DNA from: a bacterium
Lineage (GTDB): Bacteria > UBP15 > UBA6099 > JAJRTR01
Assembly: GCA_024278215.1 (NCBI GenBank)
Contig: JAJRTR010000046.1
Span: 1-24,815, forward strand
Length of the DNA: 24,815 nt
Direction of reading: 5' to 3'
The notes under the pieces are model-generated. The model was not told the origin of the DNA. It worked only from the letters and a program-made list of their open reading frames with translations, and searched no databases. The position numbers and the translations under genes are program-made. Below, piece after piece: positions 23,033 to 24,815 of this stretch. Numbering within the stretch: the stretch's first letter is position 1; every line of letters begins with the position of its first letter.

Positions 23033-24553
23033 CTACAGAAGGTAGTTCAATCTCAACATGTAGTAATTATCGTCAAGAGAGATAGAAGCGTATGAAGTGC
23101 TCATATTTTCATCGTGTGATATATACGCCAGATCGAGGAGTACGTCCTCGTTTGGCCTGTGCCGTACACCGATGCTTGTTTCCGTGATGTCATAGTCGTA
23201 GTCGGTACTTCCGGTATCCACATCTGTCTTGAGATATTCAGCAAACAGGGATGTGAAAGGGGTCGATTTGTATTCGAGTCCGATGCCCCAGAAGCTGTTG
23301 GTGTCGGAACTGTCATAACCCGACTCCCACCCGGTGCCTGTGTAATGAATCCTGTCCCGACCGACTGTGCCGTGAAGGATCGCGTTGTCGCTCAGGACCA
23401 CCCCGCCGGCGAGTCCGTATACAATATCCCGGATCTTCCTGTTATCGTCATATCTGTTGTCGTTCCATGTGAGATAGATCCCTCCGCGCGTAGCGTTCTT
23501 GCTTTCTTCGCCACTCCACGGCCATGAATACTTTATGCCGATCTCGCTGGACTTCATAGACGGGTCCTGTATTTCAGGGCTACTGCCTGAGACGATCAAC
23601 CGGTCATGCCCCGTCGTATCTCTCGACACTACGCTGACTTCGACGTTCTCATCGAGTCCATAAGTGAAATAGTAAGAATTTATTTTTCTTTCCGAATGAA
23701 TTTCCATCGGTACACCAGATATAGCATATCGCGAGGATGCGCTGTATTTCTGATAGCCCCAGCCGACGCGGGCCGAGTCTTCATTGATCACATCGGCGGT
23801 GGGAATGAGCATAAGACCGGTGAGCCCGAATCTCGACACGCCGTTATTGAGATAGCGGGGGCCGTGTCTGGGCTGCTTCATTTTCGGCAGTTCACCTTCA
23901 CCTTTTCTTTTTACTTTAGTGCGGCCTTTCGAAGTGTCCTCTTTTTTGGCGATCTTCTTCTTTTCCGTTTTTCTCTTTTCGGTTGTTTTTTTCTTGCGCC
24001 GTTTGCTCGTTTTTCTCTTTTCGGATTTTGGCTCTTCCTCTTTTTCGCCCTTGAGCTTCAAATCCTCCACAACTACTTCTTCGTCACTTTTTTTTACTGC
24101 TTTCCTGCGTCTGCTGGACTTCCTGGCAATATCTTTCGGCGCTTCTTTTTTTGTGATGGTTTTTCTTTTCCGCGATGATCCTTCTTTAGAAGATACCTTC
24201 CTTGTAGATGAGGCTTTCTGCCCCTTCACCGCCGCCTTGAAGGTATATGTCATTCCTTCTTTTATCGTTCCTTCGGAGTCAAGCACTGTCGCGACAGAAG
24301 AATAGGTGTCAACCTTGATGAGGTGTATTCGCGCGATATTCGCGCCATCGGCATATATATCGTATTCCTGCCCCTCGGCAAGGCCTGCGCCCGTGCCGAG
24401 GTAAAACATCAGACTTCCATCCTCGAATATTATATTGATGCGACCTGAAAACTCCGCTACATCACAGCGTGCAGTCTGCGGTAGAAGCAGTGCCGCCATC
24501 AGTAAAAAAATACTGGCGAAAAGACATATTCTGCCTGTTTTTATAACGGTCAT
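23033..24553 (-). CDS. YjbH-like outer-membrane barrel protein with N-terminal beta domain and basic linker
   Basis: This 506-residue protein starts at ATG 24553 (GGAGACACT upstream) and has a signal peptide (CLFASIFLLMAALLLPQTARC). Residues about 32-105 form a small beta domain (GAGLAEGQEYDIYADGANIA, KEGMTYTF) resembling the C-terminal barrel of FlgT-like proteins. Residues about 105-225 are an extremely Lys/Arg/Glu-rich, low-complexity linker (KRKTSKRRKKKTTEKRKTEK). From about 230 a YjbH/exopolysaccharide-type domain follows (RFGLTGLMLIPTADVINEDS, ARVGWGYQKYS) with repeated amphipathic strands ending DDNYYMLRLNYLL, consistent with an outer-membrane barrel. The basic linker might bind acidic glycans or peptidoglycan. 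The domain calls are by resemblance. It ends 84 bp from the convergent SCP2 gene, with no clear terminator seen. Confidence 0.75.
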   Translation of the reverse strand: MTVIKTGRICLFASIFLLMAALLLPQTARCDVAEFSGRINIIFEDGSLMFYLGTGAGLAEGQEYDIYADGANIARIHLIKVDTYSSVATVLDSEGTIKEGMTYTFKAAVKGQKASSTRKVSSKEGSSRKRKTITKKEAPKDIARKSSRRRKAVKKSDEEVVVEDLKLKGEKEEEPKSEKRKTSKRRKKKTTEKRKTEKKKIAKKEDTSKGRTKVKRKGEGELPKMKQPRHGPRYLNNGVSRFGLTGLMLIPTADVINEDSARVGWGYQKYSASSRYAISGVPMEIHSERKINSYYFTYGLDENVEVSVVSRDTTGHDRLIVSGSSPEIQDPSMKSSEIGIKYSWPWSGEESKNATRGGIYLTWNDNRYDDNRKIRDIVYGLAGGVVLSDNAILHGTVGRDRIHYTGTGWESGYDSSDTNSFWGIGLEYKSTPFTSLFAEYLKTDVDTGSTDYDYDITETSIGVRHRPNEDVLLDLAYISHDENMSTSYASISLDDNYYMLRLNYLL

Positions 24554-24674
24554 AGTGTCTCCATATAGAAATTGCTTGTTTCTCATCCTGTTCAGCTTTT
24601 CAAAGTCTACTTGGCACCCTGTTGCCTGTCAAGCAGACATTGAATGCGGTCGGTCGGATTTCTCACAAAGAAAC

Positions 24675-24815
24675 TCAGGACTCCTGACCTGGAGGAAAAG
24701 AGTTTGACACCAGTTCGTAGACGAGGCGAAGGTTTGTGTTGGGATAACGGGTCTGTGATTCGTTGAGAGTTTCGATCAGGGTGAGCAATGCGTTGTCTGA
24801 GGAGTGATTTGTGAG
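24675..24815 (-). CDS. C-terminal 46 residues of a gene entering from the right edge
   Basis: An open frame of 47 codons including the TGA at 24675-24677 continues past the window edge. It contains LLTLIETLNESQTRYPNTNL followed by RLVYELVSNSF. An ETLNxxQTxxPxTxLRLVYEL ending is, to my memory, found at the C-terminus of some transposases and other repeated genes, but I cannot name the family with confidence. It is upstream of and in the same direction as the YjbH-like gene, 121 bp apart. Confidence 0.5.
   Translation of the reverse strand, partial: LTNHSSDNALLTLIETLNESQTRYPNTNLRLVYELVSNSFPPGQES

Overview
The window reads as a chromosomal segment of a Gram-negative bacterium with a mobile or genomic-island part on the left (about 1-12,485) and ordinary chromosome on the right. 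The Gram-negative reading rests on a lipobox lipoprotein, two predicted outer-membrane beta-barrel proteins and Shine-Dalgarno starts. A CooT-like nickel protein, a PflA/PflX-type radical SAM enzyme and an iron-type alcohol dehydrogenase suggest an anaerobe, perhaps a deltaproteobacterium-like or candidate-phylum lineage. The taxon cannot be fixed from the sequence alone.

Left part, all genes on the minus strand. A type I restriction-modification operon runs hsdM, an ORF6N-domain gene, hsdS, and then, through an ATGA stop/start overlap, a Y1/HUH (RAYT, IS200-like) transposase that leaves the window at position 1. hsdM carries an in-frame TAA where the family normally has an acidic residue, and the 47-codon remainder of the gene is still readable behind it. 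No hsdR lies in the window. Upstream are a two-gene envelope operon (outer-membrane protein and an 813-residue lipoprotein with PKD, Cys-rich and seven-fold propeller-like repeats) ending at a clear terminator, then a palindromic, attC-like element.

Next comes a phage-like module on the minus strand: a zinc-motif protein, a low-complexity-linker protein, a 54-residue membrane protein, a DUF932 protein and a Cas4/RecB-like four-cysteine nuclease. It is preceded by about 880 bp of gene-free, G-rich DNA with GTTAGA repeats and poly-G runs. That DNA ends at the 3' half, from the anticodon loop on, of a tRNA-Ala(UGC), directly followed by a terminator. This is what one attachment end of an element integrated in tRNA-Ala should look like, with the element on the left and the chromosome on the right.

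Right part. CooT-like gene (-); cysS and a membrane beta-propeller gene (+); a five-bladed-propeller glycosidase-like gene, a radical SAM activase-like gene and a secreted metallophosphoesterase (-); a stand-alone response regulator (-); an iron-containing alcohol dehydrogenase and an SCP2-like protein (+); a YjbH-like outer-membrane protein (-); and the 3' end of another minus-strand gene at the right edge. Two full copies (about 180 bp, 8 kb apart) and one 31-bp derivative of a MITE-like element with GAGCC...GGCTC terminal inverted repeats sit between these genes, and a 29-bp inverted-orientation repeat lies beside both full copies.
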